A stretch of 64,000 nucleotides of DNA from Bacteroidetes bacterium UKL13-3 (GCA_001602415.1 CP012155.1:1116001-1180000); one strand, 5' to 3'. Positions 26,280 through 36,156 are shown, numbered from the stretch's first letter. The notes: a model not told the origin generated them from the sequence alone. Made by a program: numbers and translations.

Positions 26280-28232
26280 ATGAAACGAGCACCTAACATA
26301 TATACTTTGGGAATACTTCTGCTGATGGCGGTCGTATTGTTATGTAATATGTTTTGTAATTCTAAATCAACCGCTGAGGCCACTCCAAACACTTATCTCA
26401 ATCACAATGATTCGGTAAAATATGTTGGAATTGAAACCTGCCGAAGTTGCCACAACGATATTTATAAAACCTTTATTCAAACGGGAATGGGGCAATCATT
26501 TGATCTGGCAACTCGCGCAAAATCAGCAGCTGACTTCTCATCTAAACATGTGGTTTATGATAAGTTTAACGATATGTATTACACACCTTCGTGGAAAGGT
26601 GACAACATGTATATTACCGAATTTCGTTTACAAGGTAAAGATACTATACACAAGCGGGAAGAAAAAGTAGATTATATTGTTGGTTCAGGTCAACACACCA
26701 ATTCGCATATCATGAATGTGGATGGATATTTATACCAACTTCCATTAACGTGGTATGCACAAAAGCGTAAATGGGATCTACCTCCAGGGTTTGAAAATGG
26801 ACAAAATGTGCGTTTTGATAGAGCAATTGGTTTTGAGTGTATGAGTTGCCATAACGCATTACCTCAATTCGAAGAAAATTCTACTAATAAATTTAATACA
26901 ATACCTCAAGGAATTGATTGTGAAAGGTGCCACGGACCAGGTGAATTACACGTTAAAGAAAAGCTTGCAGGGAATTTGGTGGACACCTCAAAATACATTG
27001 ATTACACAATCGTGAATCCTAAAAAGTTAGTTTGGGAGCGTCAAATTGATGTATGCCAGCGGTGCCATTTGCAAGGGAATGCAGTTCTCAAACCTGGTAA
27101 ATCGTTTAAGGATTTTAGACCAGGAATGGATTTGTCAACCGTAGTAGATATATACATGCCAAAGTTTAAAGGCAAAGAAGATGAATTTATCATGGCCTCG
27201 CACGCCCAGCGATTGCAAATGAGTAAGTGTTTTTTGTCGGCCAAATCATCAGTTAGTGCAACTCAAACGCATACATCCAAACTTACCTGTATTACGTGCC
27301 ACAACCCTCACGTAAGCATTAAAGTTACGGGGAAGCAAGTGTTTAATAATGCTTGTGGAAGCTGTCATGATATTAAAACTGCCTGCACCGAAAAGTTAAG
27401 TTTGCGTACTGCCAAAAACGATAATTGTTGGGGATGTCACATGCCTAAATCGGGTACGATTGATATTCCGCATGTAACGGTTACAGATCATTGGATTCGA
27501 ATTCCAGTTAAACAACAACAGAAAAAGGCCTTGAAAGAATTTGCTGGAATATATTGTATTAATAACTCAGAATCGGATGTATTCACAAGAGGTAAAGCTT
27601 ACCTTTCTTATTACGAAAAATTTGCTGGAGAAACATCTTCTCTCGACTCGGCAAGGTCATATTTGAAAAACGAAAAGGGGATAACAGAAACTGATCTGTT
27701 GGATGTGCGCATTCACTTTTTTTATTTAAGACAAGATTACACTTCAATTGTGCAATTGTCAAGAAATATCGATGTTAATATCTGCCCAAATGCTTGGACT
27801 AGTTATCGTGTAGGGCAAGCATATCAAAATACTGGCGTGCCCCAAACAGCCGAAATTTGGTATAAACGAGCAGTTCAGTTGGCGCCTTCTAATCTTGATT
27901 TTATAAACAAACTTGGTTCTATTCAAATTGAACTTGATAATACGGCTTCCGGAATTAATATTTTAACATCATCATTGCAACGCAATCCTAAACAGCCTGT
28001 GGCATTAACCAATATTGGTTTTGGTTATTTAAAACAAGGAAATACAAAATTAGCCATGAAATATTATGATGATGCGCTGCTTCTTAATCCCGATTTTGAA
28101 CAAGCGCTTCTCAATAAAGCAGGTCTGTACAATTATCTTGGAAACGCACAGCAGGCTAAAATAATTCTTAAGAAAATGCTTACACGTAATCCTGAAAATG
28201 TTCAAGTAAAACAACTATTGGAACAGCTTTAA
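26280..28232 (+). CDS. Heptaheme cytochrome c with C-terminal TPR repeats
   Basis: The 650-residue exported protein has an N-terminal hydrophobic segment (LGILLLMAVVLLC) that may be a lipoprotein signal. Seven CxxCH heme sites follow: CRSCH, CMSCH, CERCH, CQRCH, CITCH, CGSCH and CWGCH, the first at Cys54. The spacing and pairs with extra His resemble the cytochrome c554/NrfB-like multiheme fold. The last 150 residues are TPR repeats (AEIWYKRAVQLAPSNLDF, then AMKYYDDALLLNPDFEQAL). This cytochrome-TPR combination suggests a periplasmic electron carrier or assembly scaffold; the redox partner is not known. MltG follows 13 bases downstream. Confidence 0.88.
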   Translation: MKRAPNIYTLGILLLMAVVLLCNMFCNSKSTAEATPNTYLNHNDSVKYVGIETCRSCHNDIYKTFIQTGMGQSFDLATRAKSAADFSSKHVVYDKFNDMYYTPSWKGDNMYITEFRLQGKDTIHKREEKVDYIVGSGQHTNSHIMNVDGYLYQLPLTWYAQKRKWDLPPGFENGQNVRFDRAIGFECMSCHNALPQFEENSTNKFNTIPQGIDCERCHGPGELHVKEKLAGNLVDTSKYIDYTIVNPKKLVWERQIDVCQRCHLQGNAVLKPGKSFKDFRPGMDLSTVVDIYMPKFKGKEDEFIMASHAQRLQMSKCFLSAKSSVSATQTHTSKLTCITCHNPHVSIKVTGKQVFNNACGSCHDIKTACTEKLSLRTAKNDNCWGCHMPKSGTIDIPHVTVTDHWIRIPVKQQQKKALKEFAGIYCINNSESDVFTRGKAYLSYYEKFAGETSSLDSARSYLKNEKGITETDLLDVRIHFFYLRQDYTSIVQLSRNIDVNICPNAWTSYRVGQAYQNTGVPQTAEIWYKRAVQLAPSNLDFINKLGSIQIELDNTASGINILTSSLQRNPKQPVALTNIGFGYLKQGNTKLAMKYYDDALLLNPDFEQALLNKAGLYNYLGNAQQAKIILKKMLTRNPENVQVKQLLEQL

Positions 28233-28245
28233 AGCAATAAGTTAA

Positions 28246-29304
28246 ATGGGTACAAAAAAATCAAAGCTGTCATTCAAAAAAAAAGTAGGGTACACAATAC
28301 TTACGCTTGTTGTTTTTATGTTCATCAGTGCGGCCTTGAAAATATATGAAGATGTGTTAGCGAGCAATATCACATTACCCGAAAATAGTAAAGGATATGT
28401 TTATGTTGGAACACGTTTAACAATGGATCAAAACAGAAAGAATTGGAAAGAAAGTGGTTTGTTTCGCAACCTAGATGCATTTGTGAGGGTGATTAAGGTC
28501 TTAGGATTTGAGGGTAAGATAAAACCCGGAAGGTATGAGGTGAAACCATCAACAAGTAATTACAATCTAATTCGTTTAATGGCATCGGGCAGGCAAACTC
28601 CAATTGATATAACGTTTAAATATGCTGAACGAAAGGACGACTTAATAAAATTTTGGAGCGGGTTGTTGGAGGCAGATAGTAATGAGTTGAGTGCATTGCT
28701 AAACGATGCTTCGTTGTTTGAAGATATTGGAATAGATACGATGAACAGTATTTCTATATTTATTCCAAATACATATAACTTCTACTGGAATACGCCTGCT
28801 GAAGATTTATTGCTGCGCATGAAGAAGGAATATCAATTGTTTTGGAACAATGAACGCAAAACAAAGGCAGCTGCTCTCAATTTAACCAATCAGCAAGTAA
28901 GTATTTTGGCGTCAATTGTTCAAAAGGAAACATATCAAAAAGCCGAGATGCCAATAGTTGCAGGTGTTTATTACAATCGGTTAAAAAAGGGTATGCCGTT
29001 TCAGGCCGATCCGACTATTTTATATGCAATCAATGATAAGTCGATAAAGCGGGTAGCCGGGGCAATGTTGCAAATTGAGTCTCCTTTTAATACATACAAG
29101 TATTCAGGATTAATTCCAGGTCCCATTTGTGTTCCTTCGGTTCAAGCTATTGATGCTGTGCTCAATCTGCAAAAACACAATTATGTGTATTTCTGCGCAA
29201 AGGAAGATTTTTCTGGTTTTCACAACTTCGCGTCATCATTTAGTCAACATCAGTTGAATGCCCGCAAATATCAGCGTGAACTCAATCGCAGAGGTATTCG
29301 GTAA
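28246..29304 (+). CDS. mltG: Endolytic murein transglycosylase MltG
   Basis: This inner-membrane enzyme cleaves nascent glycan strands and sets their length. The 352-residue protein has one membrane helix (VGYTILTLVVFMFISAALK), a LysM-like region and the YceG catalytic domain. The catalytic Glu is E228 in ASIVQKETY, followed by VAGVYYNRLKKGMPFQADPT and SPFNTYKYSGLIPGPICVP. Length and order are normal. It lies in a plus-strand series with the multiheme cytochrome and an LtaS-like sulfatase. Confidence 0.95.
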   Translation: MGTKKSKLSFKKKVGYTILTLVVFMFISAALKIYEDVLASNITLPENSKGYVYVGTRLTMDQNRKNWKESGLFRNLDAFVRVIKVLGFEGKIKPGRYEVKPSTSNYNLIRLMASGRQTPIDITFKYAERKDDLIKFWSGLLEADSNELSALLNDASLFEDIGIDTMNSISIFIPNTYNFYWNTPAEDLLLRMKKEYQLFWNNERKTKAAALNLTNQQVSILASIVQKETYQKAEMPIVAGVYYNRLKKGMPFQADPTILYAINDKSIKRVAGAMLQIESPFNTYKYSGLIPGPICVPSVQAIDAVLNLQKHNYVYFCAKEDFSGFHNFASSFSQHQLNARKYQRELNRRGIR

Positions 29305-29353
29305 GTTATTCACAACACTTTAGTCAACGCGGGGTTTTGTTTATTTTCGAAAC

Positions 29354-31213
29354 GTGATTAAAAACCTGTCGAGTATATTTCGCTATTTCGTTTTTTGGTA
29401 CCTAATATTTGTGTTGGCAAGGTTGGTATTTATCATCCTAAATTGGAATCAAGCAAGCACAGTTGATTTTAGCTTGTTAATTACATCGTTTTATCACGGC
29501 TTCAAACTCGATATTTCGATGTGTAGTTACCTTTCAGTTTTACCTACTTTTTTATGGTTTCTTAGTCATTTTACTGCTCGAAAAATGCTCCTTAATCGTA
29601 TACTGAAAACATACAATGTTGTATTATTAAGCGTGATTGTTTTTATAACTTTAGCCGATGGTGAATTGTATCAACATTGGGGGCAAAAACTTAATGGTTA
29701 TGCTTCTTCGTTTGCCAAATTCCCTAAGGAAATGTTGGTATTCTCATCTGGCGGTTATATGCTCAAATTAGTACTTATTGTCTTGGGTTTTGTGACGCTC
29801 GCTACATTAATATACTCAAAAGGTATGAAAGGATTAGATGAGGTAAAAGGTAGTGTTGCAAAATGGAAACCCGCTAGTGCTTTTCTTGTTATACTTTGTA
29901 TATTATTTTTGGGAATAAGAGGCGGTGTTGGTAAAGCAGCCATTAATCAGAGTTCCGCATTTTTTTCTGCAAATATCTTCCTTAACCATACAGCTATTAA
30001 TACCACTTGGAATTTGATGGCATCGTTAATTGAAAGTTCTGAGAATACTAAACATAATCCGTATACATTTATGGATAATTTAGAAGCTCAAAAAATCATT
30101 GATTCCCTAAATAATCAACCCACAACTTCTGAAACATTATTCACATCAAAAACTCCTAATATCATATTGGTAGTACTAGAGGGATGGACTGCCGATGTAA
30201 TTGAACCATTGGGAGGTGAACAGAATGTTACACCATTCTTAAATGCATTGTGTAAAGATGGGTTGCTGTTTGATAATTTTTACGCAAATGGCAATCGCAC
30301 GGATAAAGGACTTGCAGCTATCATTAGCTCTCAACCTTCGCTTGCGCACAGTTCAATCATCAATAATATTCAAAAATTCACATCACTTCCTTCTATTCCT
30401 TTTTCCCTCAAAAAAATTGGATACCATACTTCGTTTTATTATGGAGGAGCATCTGAGTTTGCCAACATGAAAGGGTATTGGTTGAGTTCCGGTTATGATG
30501 ATATTATTGATTTGAATAATTTTGAGATGAACAAACATAATGCAGAGTGGGGTGTGCATGATGATGTGTTGTGGGAAAAAGTTTTGGGTGGATTAGGTAA
30601 ATACAAACAACCATTTTTTACCACAGTGCTTACATTGAGTAGCCACGAACCTTTTAATGTTCCTCATCACAACCCAAATTATATGGGCGAAGATGATCCA
30701 AATTTGTACCGAAATTCAGTAAATTTTGCAGATAAAACTTTGGGTGAGTTTTTTGTCAAAGCAAAACAACAATCTTGGTATGCTAATACGCTTTTTGTCA
30801 TTCTATCAGATCATGGTCATCAATGGCCTAAAAACAGATTGGCATACGATCCGCAAAGGTTTAGAATTCCTTTTTTAATTACCGGAGGAGCATTAAACGC
30901 TCAGTATAAAGGGAAGGTTAATCATGTAATTGCCAATCAAGTCGATATTGCTGCTACTTTGTTACACCAGTTAGGCATTTCATCAAATGAATTCAACTGG
31001 AGTCGCAACTTTCTCGACTCTGCTTACAAGCCATTTGCAACCTTTGTGTACAATGATGGAATTGGAATGGTGAAACCAGAAGCTATATTGGTGTTTGATC
31101 AGGAAAGTAAGCAACGCATTATTTCAGTTGGCGATTCTACATTACTCAACCAATTGGAAATAGAAGCCAAAGCTTACGAACAGTTATATTATCAAGAATA
31201 CCTTAAACGCTAA
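29354..31213 (+). CDS. LTA synthase-like membrane sulfatase/phosphoglycerol transferase
   Basis: The 619-residue protein has about five N-terminal membrane segments and an extracytoplasmic sulfatase-type domain from about residue 265. Catalytic features are VVLEGWTADVIEPLGG (metal Glu), the nucleophile Thr316 in NGNRTDKGLAA, and SDHGHQWP. In Gram-negative Bacteroidota such proteins more likely transfer phosphoglycerol or phosphoethanolamine to envelope glycans than make true LTA. The start is GTG at 29354, with no ATG before the first membrane segment. It is followed by an MFS exporter ten bases later. Confidence 0.88.
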   Translation: MIKNLSSIFRYFVFWYLIFVLARLVFIILNWNQASTVDFSLLITSFYHGFKLDISMCSYLSVLPTFLWFLSHFTARKMLLNRILKTYNVVLLSVIVFITLADGELYQHWGQKLNGYASSFAKFPKEMLVFSSGGYMLKLVLIVLGFVTLATLIYSKGMKGLDEVKGSVAKWKPASAFLVILCILFLGIRGGVGKAAINQSSAFFSANIFLNHTAINTTWNLMASLIESSENTKHNPYTFMDNLEAQKIIDSLNNQPTTSETLFTSKTPNIILVVLEGWTADVIEPLGGEQNVTPFLNALCKDGLLFDNFYANGNRTDKGLAAIISSQPSLAHSSIINNIQKFTSLPSIPFSLKKIGYHTSFYYGGASEFANMKGYWLSSGYDDIIDLNNFEMNKHNAEWGVHDDVLWEKVLGGLGKYKQPFFTTVLTLSSHEPFNVPHHNPNYMGEDDPNLYRNSVNFADKTLGEFFVKAKQQSWYANTLFVILSDHGHQWPKNRLAYDPQRFRIPFLITGGALNAQYKGKVNHVIANQVDIAATLLHQLGISSNEFNWSRNFLDSAYKPFATFVYNDGIGMVKPEAILVFDQESKQRIISVGDSTLLNQLEIEAKAYEQLYYQEYLKR

Positions 31214-31222
31214 TCATTATTC

Positions 31223-32464
31223 ATGTCGTCACGTAAAGAAACATTTCAAGTGTTGCAGAATAAAGAATACAGTTTCTTTTTGGCTTCGCGTGTATTCTTA
31301 ACTATAGCATTGCAAATACAAGCTGTAATTGTAGGTTGGCAGTTATACAAATTAACAAAGGATCCTTTTTCATTAGGTTTAATAGGATTAGCAGAAGCCA
31401 TTCCGGCTATTAGTATTGCATTGTATGCCGGACATGTTGCTGATATTAGCAATAAGCGAAATATATTACTTAAAAGTTTAGCCTTTATTTTTGCGTGTTC
31501 ATTGGGATTACTTTTGGTATCTATGGATGATTTTGTGATAGGGATTGGATCTACCTACAGCTTACGTGGAATGTACTTTTTTATTTTTTTAAGTGGTTTC
31601 GCTCGTGGATTTTTCTCGCCAACAGCCTTCTCTTTTTTATATCAACTTGTACAAAAAGAACAACTCACACGGGCTTCAACATTAAACAGTTCGGCTTGGC
31701 AAATATCTTCTATTATTGGTCCTGCATTGGGAGGAATATTTTACGGCACGATGGGAATTACTAACACATTTGTGCTTGTATTAATTTGTTTATTAGTTTC
31801 ATTTTTGGCATTATTAAGCATCAAATCTAAGCCGATTGTTTCTGTGGGAGCCATTGAATCCATCTCAATACGATTAAAAGAGGGAATAAAATTTGTGTTT
31901 GATAACAAAGTAATATTAAGTGCCATTTCGCTCGATTTATTTGCTGTTTTGTTTGGTGGTGCTGTGGTATTACTGCCTGTTTTTGCGGATGAAATTTTAG
32001 CAGTTGGTCCACAAGGATTAGGCATGCTAAGAGCTTCACCATCGTTGGGTGCAAGCATTACTATGATATGGTTATCTATTCGTAAACAAATACAAAAACC
32101 GGGAATTGTTTTGCTTTACTGTGTAGCAGCGTTTGGGTTATGCATGATTGGATTTGCACTTTCAACATCATTGTATGTGTCACTCTTTTTGTTATTCCTT
32201 AGTGGGGCTTTCGATAGTGTGAGTGTTGTTATTCGTGGAAACATCCTGCAACTTGAAACACCTGATCACATGCGTGGTAGGGTATCAGCTGTTAATACCA
32301 TGTTTATTGGTTCTTCGAATGAAATTGGTGCATTTGAAAGTGGCCTTGCAGCTAGATTACTTGGCACTATTCCATCAGTTGTATTTGGAGGATGTATGAC
32401 GTTGGGAATTGTTGGATTTACATCACTTAAAGCAAAAAAATTAAAGGATTTTAGATATAAATAA
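31223..32464 (+). CDS. MFS exporter (EntS-like)
   Basis: The 413-residue protein has 12 membrane segments. It matches the MFS_3 group that includes the enterobactin exporter: RVFLTIALQIQAVIVGWQLY, GLAEAIPAISIALYAGHVAD, FARGFFSPTAFSFL, and ETPDHMRGRVSAVNTMFIG with GSSNEIGAFESG. The usual motif A is replaced by GHVADISNKR. The substrate is unknown and there is no siderophore synthesis gene nearby. It is followed by tex two bases later, so co-translation is likely. Confidence 0.85.
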   Translation: MSSRKETFQVLQNKEYSFFLASRVFLTIALQIQAVIVGWQLYKLTKDPFSLGLIGLAEAIPAISIALYAGHVADISNKRNILLKSLAFIFACSLGLLLVSMDDFVIGIGSTYSLRGMYFFIFLSGFARGFFSPTAFSFLYQLVQKEQLTRASTLNSSAWQISSIIGPALGGIFYGTMGITNTFVLVLICLLVSFLALLSIKSKPIVSVGAIESISIRLKEGIKFVFDNKVILSAISLDLFAVLFGGAVVLLPVFADEILAVGPQGLGMLRASPSLGASITMIWLSIRKQIQKPGIVLLYCVAAFGLCMIGFALSTSLYVSLFLLFLSGAFDSVSVVIRGNILQLETPDHMRGRVSAVNTMFIGSSNEIGAFESGLAARLLGTIPSVVFGGCMTLGIVGFTSLKAKKLKDFRYK

Positions 32465-32466
32465 GC

Positions 32467-34593
32467 ATGTACGATAGTAAGATTTATTCGCTCATTGCCA
32501 ACGTTATTGGCATCACTCACAAACAAGTTATATCAACTCTTCAATTATTGGATGAAGGTTCTACTGTTCCTTTTATTTCGCGCTACCGTAAGGAAATGAC
32601 TCATGGTTTGGATGAAGTACAAATTGAAAATGTAAAACTCGTTACTGAAAAGTACCGCGAGTTAGAACAACGTAAAAAGTACATTATTGATACCATAACT
32701 GAACAAGGAAAACTTACACCCGAGTTGGAATCAAAAATTGAAAATTGTTGGGATGGATTAGAGCTTGAAGATTTGTATTTACCTTACAAACCTAAACGCA
32801 AAACCCGAGCTACCATTGCCAAAGAAAATGGATTAGAACCTCTTTCCGATTGGATTTCGTTGGAGTTAGATAAGGAAGTTGAAGTTGAAGCCTCGAAGTA
32901 TTTAAATGAAAAAGTAACAACAATTGCAGATGTATTAGAAGGTGCTCGCGATATTATTGCCGAACGCATAAACGAAGATGCACAAGCTCGAGCAATTGTG
33001 CGAAATCAGTTTGAACGCCATGCAGCCATTTTTACCAAAGTATATAAAAGCAAACAAGCTGAAGCTTCCAAATATTTAGATTATTTTGAATTCAATGAAC
33101 CATTAAAAAAATGTCCGTCACATCGTTTGTTGGCAATGTTTAGAGGTGAAGATGAAGGTTTTTTAAAACTTACTATTAAGCCTGATGAAGACGTTGTGTT
33201 AGACAAATTAGATGAATTATTCATTAAAAAAAATACAGCTGCCAGTAAACAAATTTCTGCGGCTATTACTGATTGCTACGATAGATTGTTGGCTCCATCA
33301 ATTGAAAATGAGTTTCGAACCATTGCTAAAGATAGGGCAGATGATGAAGCTATTTTAGTCTTTGCTGAGAATCTCCGACAGTTATTATTATCAGCGCCAT
33401 TAGGCAGTAAACGTATCTTGGCTATTGATCCTGGTTTTCGTTCGGGATGTAAAGTTGTTTGTTTAAATGAAGAAGGTGCTTTATTGTGCGATGAAATTAT
33501 TTATCCGCACGAACCTCAACGTGACGTTCATGGGGCAATTGCAACTATCACTAAGTTGGTTGATAAATATAAAATAGAGGCGATTGCTATTGGAAACGGA
33601 ACGGCCGGAAGAGAAACTGAAGATATTGTGCGAAGCATTCCTTTTGAAAAAGAAGTTCAAATTTTTATGGTGAATGAAAGTGGTGCTTCTGTTTATTCTG
33701 CATCCGAAGTTGCTCGCGAAGAATTCCCGGATAAGGATGTTACGGTTAGAGGTTCTGTTTCTATTGGTAGAAGGCTTGCAGATCCATTAGCTGAGTTAGT
33801 AAAAATTGACGCAAAATCAATTGGCGTTGGACAGTATCAGCACGATGTTCACCAACTTAAATTGAAACGTCAATTGGATGCTGTAGTTGAAAGTTGTGTG
33901 AATACGGTTGGTGTAAATATTAATACGGCAAGTAAGAGTTTATTGACTTATGTATCGGGATTAGGCCCGACCATTGCTCAAAATATTATTAATTACCGTA
34001 ATGAAAATGGGGCTTTTAAAAGTAGGGCAGCACTCAAAAAAGTTGCTCGTTTGGGTGATAAGGCATTTGAACAATGTGCAGGATTTTTGCGTATTCCTAA
34101 TGCTAAAAATATATTAGACAATAGTGCAGTGCATCCCGAGAGTTATGGTATTGTTGAGAATATGGCGCAAGATCTAAATTGTACTGTACTGGATTTGATT
34201 CAAAACGAATCGCTTCGAAAGCAAATTGATCCTAAGAAATATGTAACCGATAAAGCAGGATTACCAACTATTACCGATATTTTGAAAGAACTTGCTAAAC
34301 CCGGCCGAGATCCTCGAGAACAAATTAAGACATTCTCATTTGCCAATGTAAAAAAGCCGGAGGATTTATCTGTTGGCATGGTTCTACCTGGTATCGTTAC
34401 CAATATTACAAAGTTTGGTTGCTTTGTGGATGTTGGAGTGAAACAAGATGGAATGGTGCACATTTCTCAATTAGCCAATCGTTTTGTGAACGACCCCAAT
34501 GAGGTGGTTAAGCTGCAGCAGCAGTTGCAGGTAAAAGTTATAGAGGTTGATTTGGTACGAAAGCGTATTGCATTATCAATGAAAGATGTTTAG
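32467..34593 (+). CDS. tex: Transcription accessory protein Tex
   Basis: This RNA-binding protein of 708 residues affects transcription and stress tolerance. The N-terminal helical region (STVPFISRYRKEMTHGLDEV), the YqgF-like RNase H fold (ILAIDPGFRSGCKVVCL), the helix-hairpin-helix segment (TYVSGLGPTIAQNIINYR) and a C-terminal S1 domain (LPGIVTNITKFGCFVDVG and QDGMVHISQLA) occur in the usual order. The length is near the family norm. It ends the plus-strand run that began with the multiheme cytochrome. Confidence 0.95.
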   Translation: MYDSKIYSLIANVIGITHKQVISTLQLLDEGSTVPFISRYRKEMTHGLDEVQIENVKLVTEKYRELEQRKKYIIDTITEQGKLTPELESKIENCWDGLELEDLYLPYKPKRKTRATIAKENGLEPLSDWISLELDKEVEVEASKYLNEKVTTIADVLEGARDIIAERINEDAQARAIVRNQFERHAAIFTKVYKSKQAEASKYLDYFEFNEPLKKCPSHRLLAMFRGEDEGFLKLTIKPDEDVVLDKLDELFIKKNTAASKQISAAITDCYDRLLAPSIENEFRTIAKDRADDEAILVFAENLRQLLLSAPLGSKRILAIDPGFRSGCKVVCLNEEGALLCDEIIYPHEPQRDVHGAIATITKLVDKYKIEAIAIGNGTAGRETEDIVRSIPFEKEVQIFMVNESGASVYSASEVAREEFPDKDVTVRGSVSIGRRLADPLAELVKIDAKSIGVGQYQHDVHQLKLKRQLDAVVESCVNTVGVNINTASKSLLTYVSGLGPTIAQNIINYRNENGAFKSRAALKKVARLGDKAFEQCAGFLRIPNAKNILDNSAVHPESYGIVENMAQDLNCTVLDLIQNESLRKQIDPKKYVTDKAGLPTITDILKELAKPGRDPREQIKTFSFANVKKPEDLSVGMVLPGIVTNITKFGCFVDVGVKQDGMVHISQLANRFVNDPNEVVKLQQQLQVKVIEVDLVRKRIALSMKDV

Positions 34594-34740
34594 GGTTTGT
34601 TTAGGAACGTAATTATGCATTTGTGATGATTTGATTGTTGAAAATGTAAATATTGAATGAGTTGTAAGATAACTGATGTTCGTGCATAATAATTTTTGTT
34701 ACGGTTTGCTTAGAAGCTATAACATACCATTTAAATATAT

Positions 34741-34770
34741 TTTGATTATTGGACTAATGTCGTATATTTG
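34741..34770 (+). promoter_or_regulatory. Promoter of the Xre-RES toxin-antitoxin operon
   Basis: TTTG (34741-34744), 18 bases, then TATATTTG (34763-34770) match the Bacteroidota TTTG/TAnnTTTG promoter. The -7 box ends 21 bases before the antitoxin ATG. Just downstream, TGAC-AAAA-GTCA (34773-34784) and a wider TCGTA/TACGA pair (34760-34764, 34786-34790) are possible autoregulatory operator half-sites. The promoter match is good; the operator is speculative. Confidence 0.65.
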
Positions 34771-34791
34771 TTTGACAAAAGTCACTACGAT

Positions 34792-35316
34792 ATGAAATCA
34801 AAAAAAAAACCTCAGCAAGCCAATGAAACAGATCTTGATTTATCTTTAGTTAATGAGCCTGTAATAGCTTATGTTAATGTTGCTCGCACTATAGATATGA
34901 GGATGATGAGCTTGCTTAATACATCTAAATCAACTATTGCATTTCATGATGAAACGGATTTGATTGATGTAATACGGCAAGGTGTTTCTAAAAAATCTTT
35001 GGATTATCTTATAACGCAAATTGGATATACCATAACAGATATTGCCGAAGTTTTACACGTTTCGGATAGAAATCTAAGAAGGTATACGGCCTCCGAAAAA
35101 CTTAACACTGAGCAGTCGGAACGCCTTATTGAAATAGCGCGTTTGTACGCAAAAGGCGAAGATGTGTTTGGATCTATAAAGGCATTCAATCATTGGATGG
35201 ATGCCAATATTTTGGCTCTAGGCAATAAAACACCTAAATCTTATTTAGATACTTCTTTGGGCATTCAATTGCTGCACAAAGAACTTGGTCGCATAGAGCA
35301 TGGGGTGTTTGCTTAA
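34792..35316 (+). CDS. Xre/ParS family antitoxin (DUF2384)
   Basis: The 174-residue cytoplasmic antitoxin neutralises the RES toxin encoded directly after it and should bind its own promoter. A helix-turn-helix region (TITDIAEVLHVSDRNLRRY, residues about 75-95) is followed by the ParS/DUF2384 C-terminal domain: ARLYAKGEDVFGSIKAFNHW, then TPKSYLDTSLGIQLLHKELGRIEHGVFA in short matches. ATG 34792 is preferred to TTG 34768, which would overlap the -7 promoter box. The stop overlaps the toxin start by one base (TAATG). Confidence 0.92.
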   Translation: MKSKKKPQQANETDLDLSLVNEPVIAYVNVARTIDMRMMSLLNTSKSTIAFHDETDLIDVIRQGVSKKSLDYLITQIGYTITDIAEVLHVSDRNLRRYTASEKLNTEQSERLIEIARLYAKGEDVFGSIKAFNHWMDANILALGNKTPKSYLDTSLGIQLLHKELGRIEHGVFA

Positions 35317-35771
35317 TGAGAGTATATCGTATAATAAAGTGTAAGTTTATTAATGATCTTTCTGGCAATGGAGCATATGCTAATGGTGGTCGTTGGAACA
35401 GTGAGGGGCAGTATGCTTTGTACACTGCCTCAACAGCTTCCTTGGCAATGCTCGAAACTTTAGCACATTTGGATATCATGCCAGATGGGTATTGTTTGGC
35501 CTGCTTAAATGTGCCCGATACCGATTTGATTGAGTTTAGCATTGAGCTTCTTCCTGTTAATTGGCAACAGTTTCCGGCTCCAATTTCCTTGCAATCCATT
35601 GGCGACCAATTTCTCAAACGGAATAAATATTTATCTATTCAATTTCCTTCGGCACTATTACCAGAAGATAAGGTAATATTGCTGAACCCTCGCCATCCTA
35701 AATTTAGCCTTGTTCAATTTGAATATATGCGTAGTTTGGATATTAGCGGCCGGCTACATAAAAAGCAGTAA
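35316..35771 (+). CDS. RES-domain toxin (NAD+-degrading)
   Basis: The 151-residue toxin belongs to the RES family, whose characterised members degrade NAD+. The named residues are visible: Arg26 in GGRWNSEG, Tyr36 in ALYTAS, Glu47 in AMLETLAH and Ser112 in FPSALLPED. The C-terminal LLNPRHPKFSLV is also typical. All catalytic positions are intact, so the toxin should be active. It is coupled to the antitoxin gene by TAATG. A SRPBCC gene starts one base past its stop and could share the transcript. Confidence 0.93.
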   Translation: MRVYRIIKCKFINDLSGNGAYANGGRWNSEGQYALYTASTASLAMLETLAHLDIMPDGYCLACLNVPDTDLIEFSIELLPVNWQQFPAPISLQSIGDQFLKRNKYLSIQFPSALLPEDKVILLNPRHPKFSLVQFEYMRSLDISGRLHKKQ

Positions 35772-35772
35772 A

Positions 35773-36156
35773 ATGAAAGATTTTAAAAAATATTATTCGA
35801 TACCTGCACCTCCAGATGAGGTATATGCAGCGCTTACCCACGAAGGAACAATACAGTTATGGACTGGTAACAAAGCAGAAATGAGCACTATCCCTGGAAG
35901 TGAATTTTCGTTGTGGGATGGAGCAATTGTTGGGAAAAATATAGAGTTTGAAGATGGAAAAAAAATCATACAGCAATGGTATTTTGGTGAACAAGATGAA
36001 CCATCCATTGTAACTATTAAGTTCCACAATGATAAAGGTGAAACATCTTTGGAGGTAAGGCAAACCAATATTCCTGATGAAGATTATGCTGATTTGGTGG
36101 ATGGTTGGAATGACCAGTACATTGCATCATTGATTGAATTTTACGAAGAAGACTAA
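35773..36156 (+). CDS. SRPBCC (AHSA1-like) domain protein
   Basis: The 127-residue single-domain START/SRPBCC protein begins MKDFKKYYSIPAPPDEVYAAL. It then shows IQLWTGNKAEMSTIPGSEFSLWDG, an abbreviated AHSA1 core, and ends with LVDGWNDQYIASLIEFY, all normal for the family. These proteins bind small hydrophobic ligands or Hsp90-type partners; the ligand is unknown. ATG 35773 is preferred to 35710, which lies inside the toxin gene. It follows the RES gene by one base and could be read through from the TA promoter. Confidence 0.85.
   Translation: MKDFKKYYSIPAPPDEVYAALTHEGTIQLWTGNKAEMSTIPGSEFSLWDGAIVGKNIEFEDGKKIIQQWYFGEQDEPSIVTIKFHNDKGETSLEVRQTNIPDEDYADLVDGWNDQYIASLIEFYEED

Noticed and set aside
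34610-34691. ATTATGCA and TGCATAAT pair between tex and the toxin-antitoxin operon
   Set aside because: The arms are only 8 bp, AT-rich and 65 bases apart; chance is likely.
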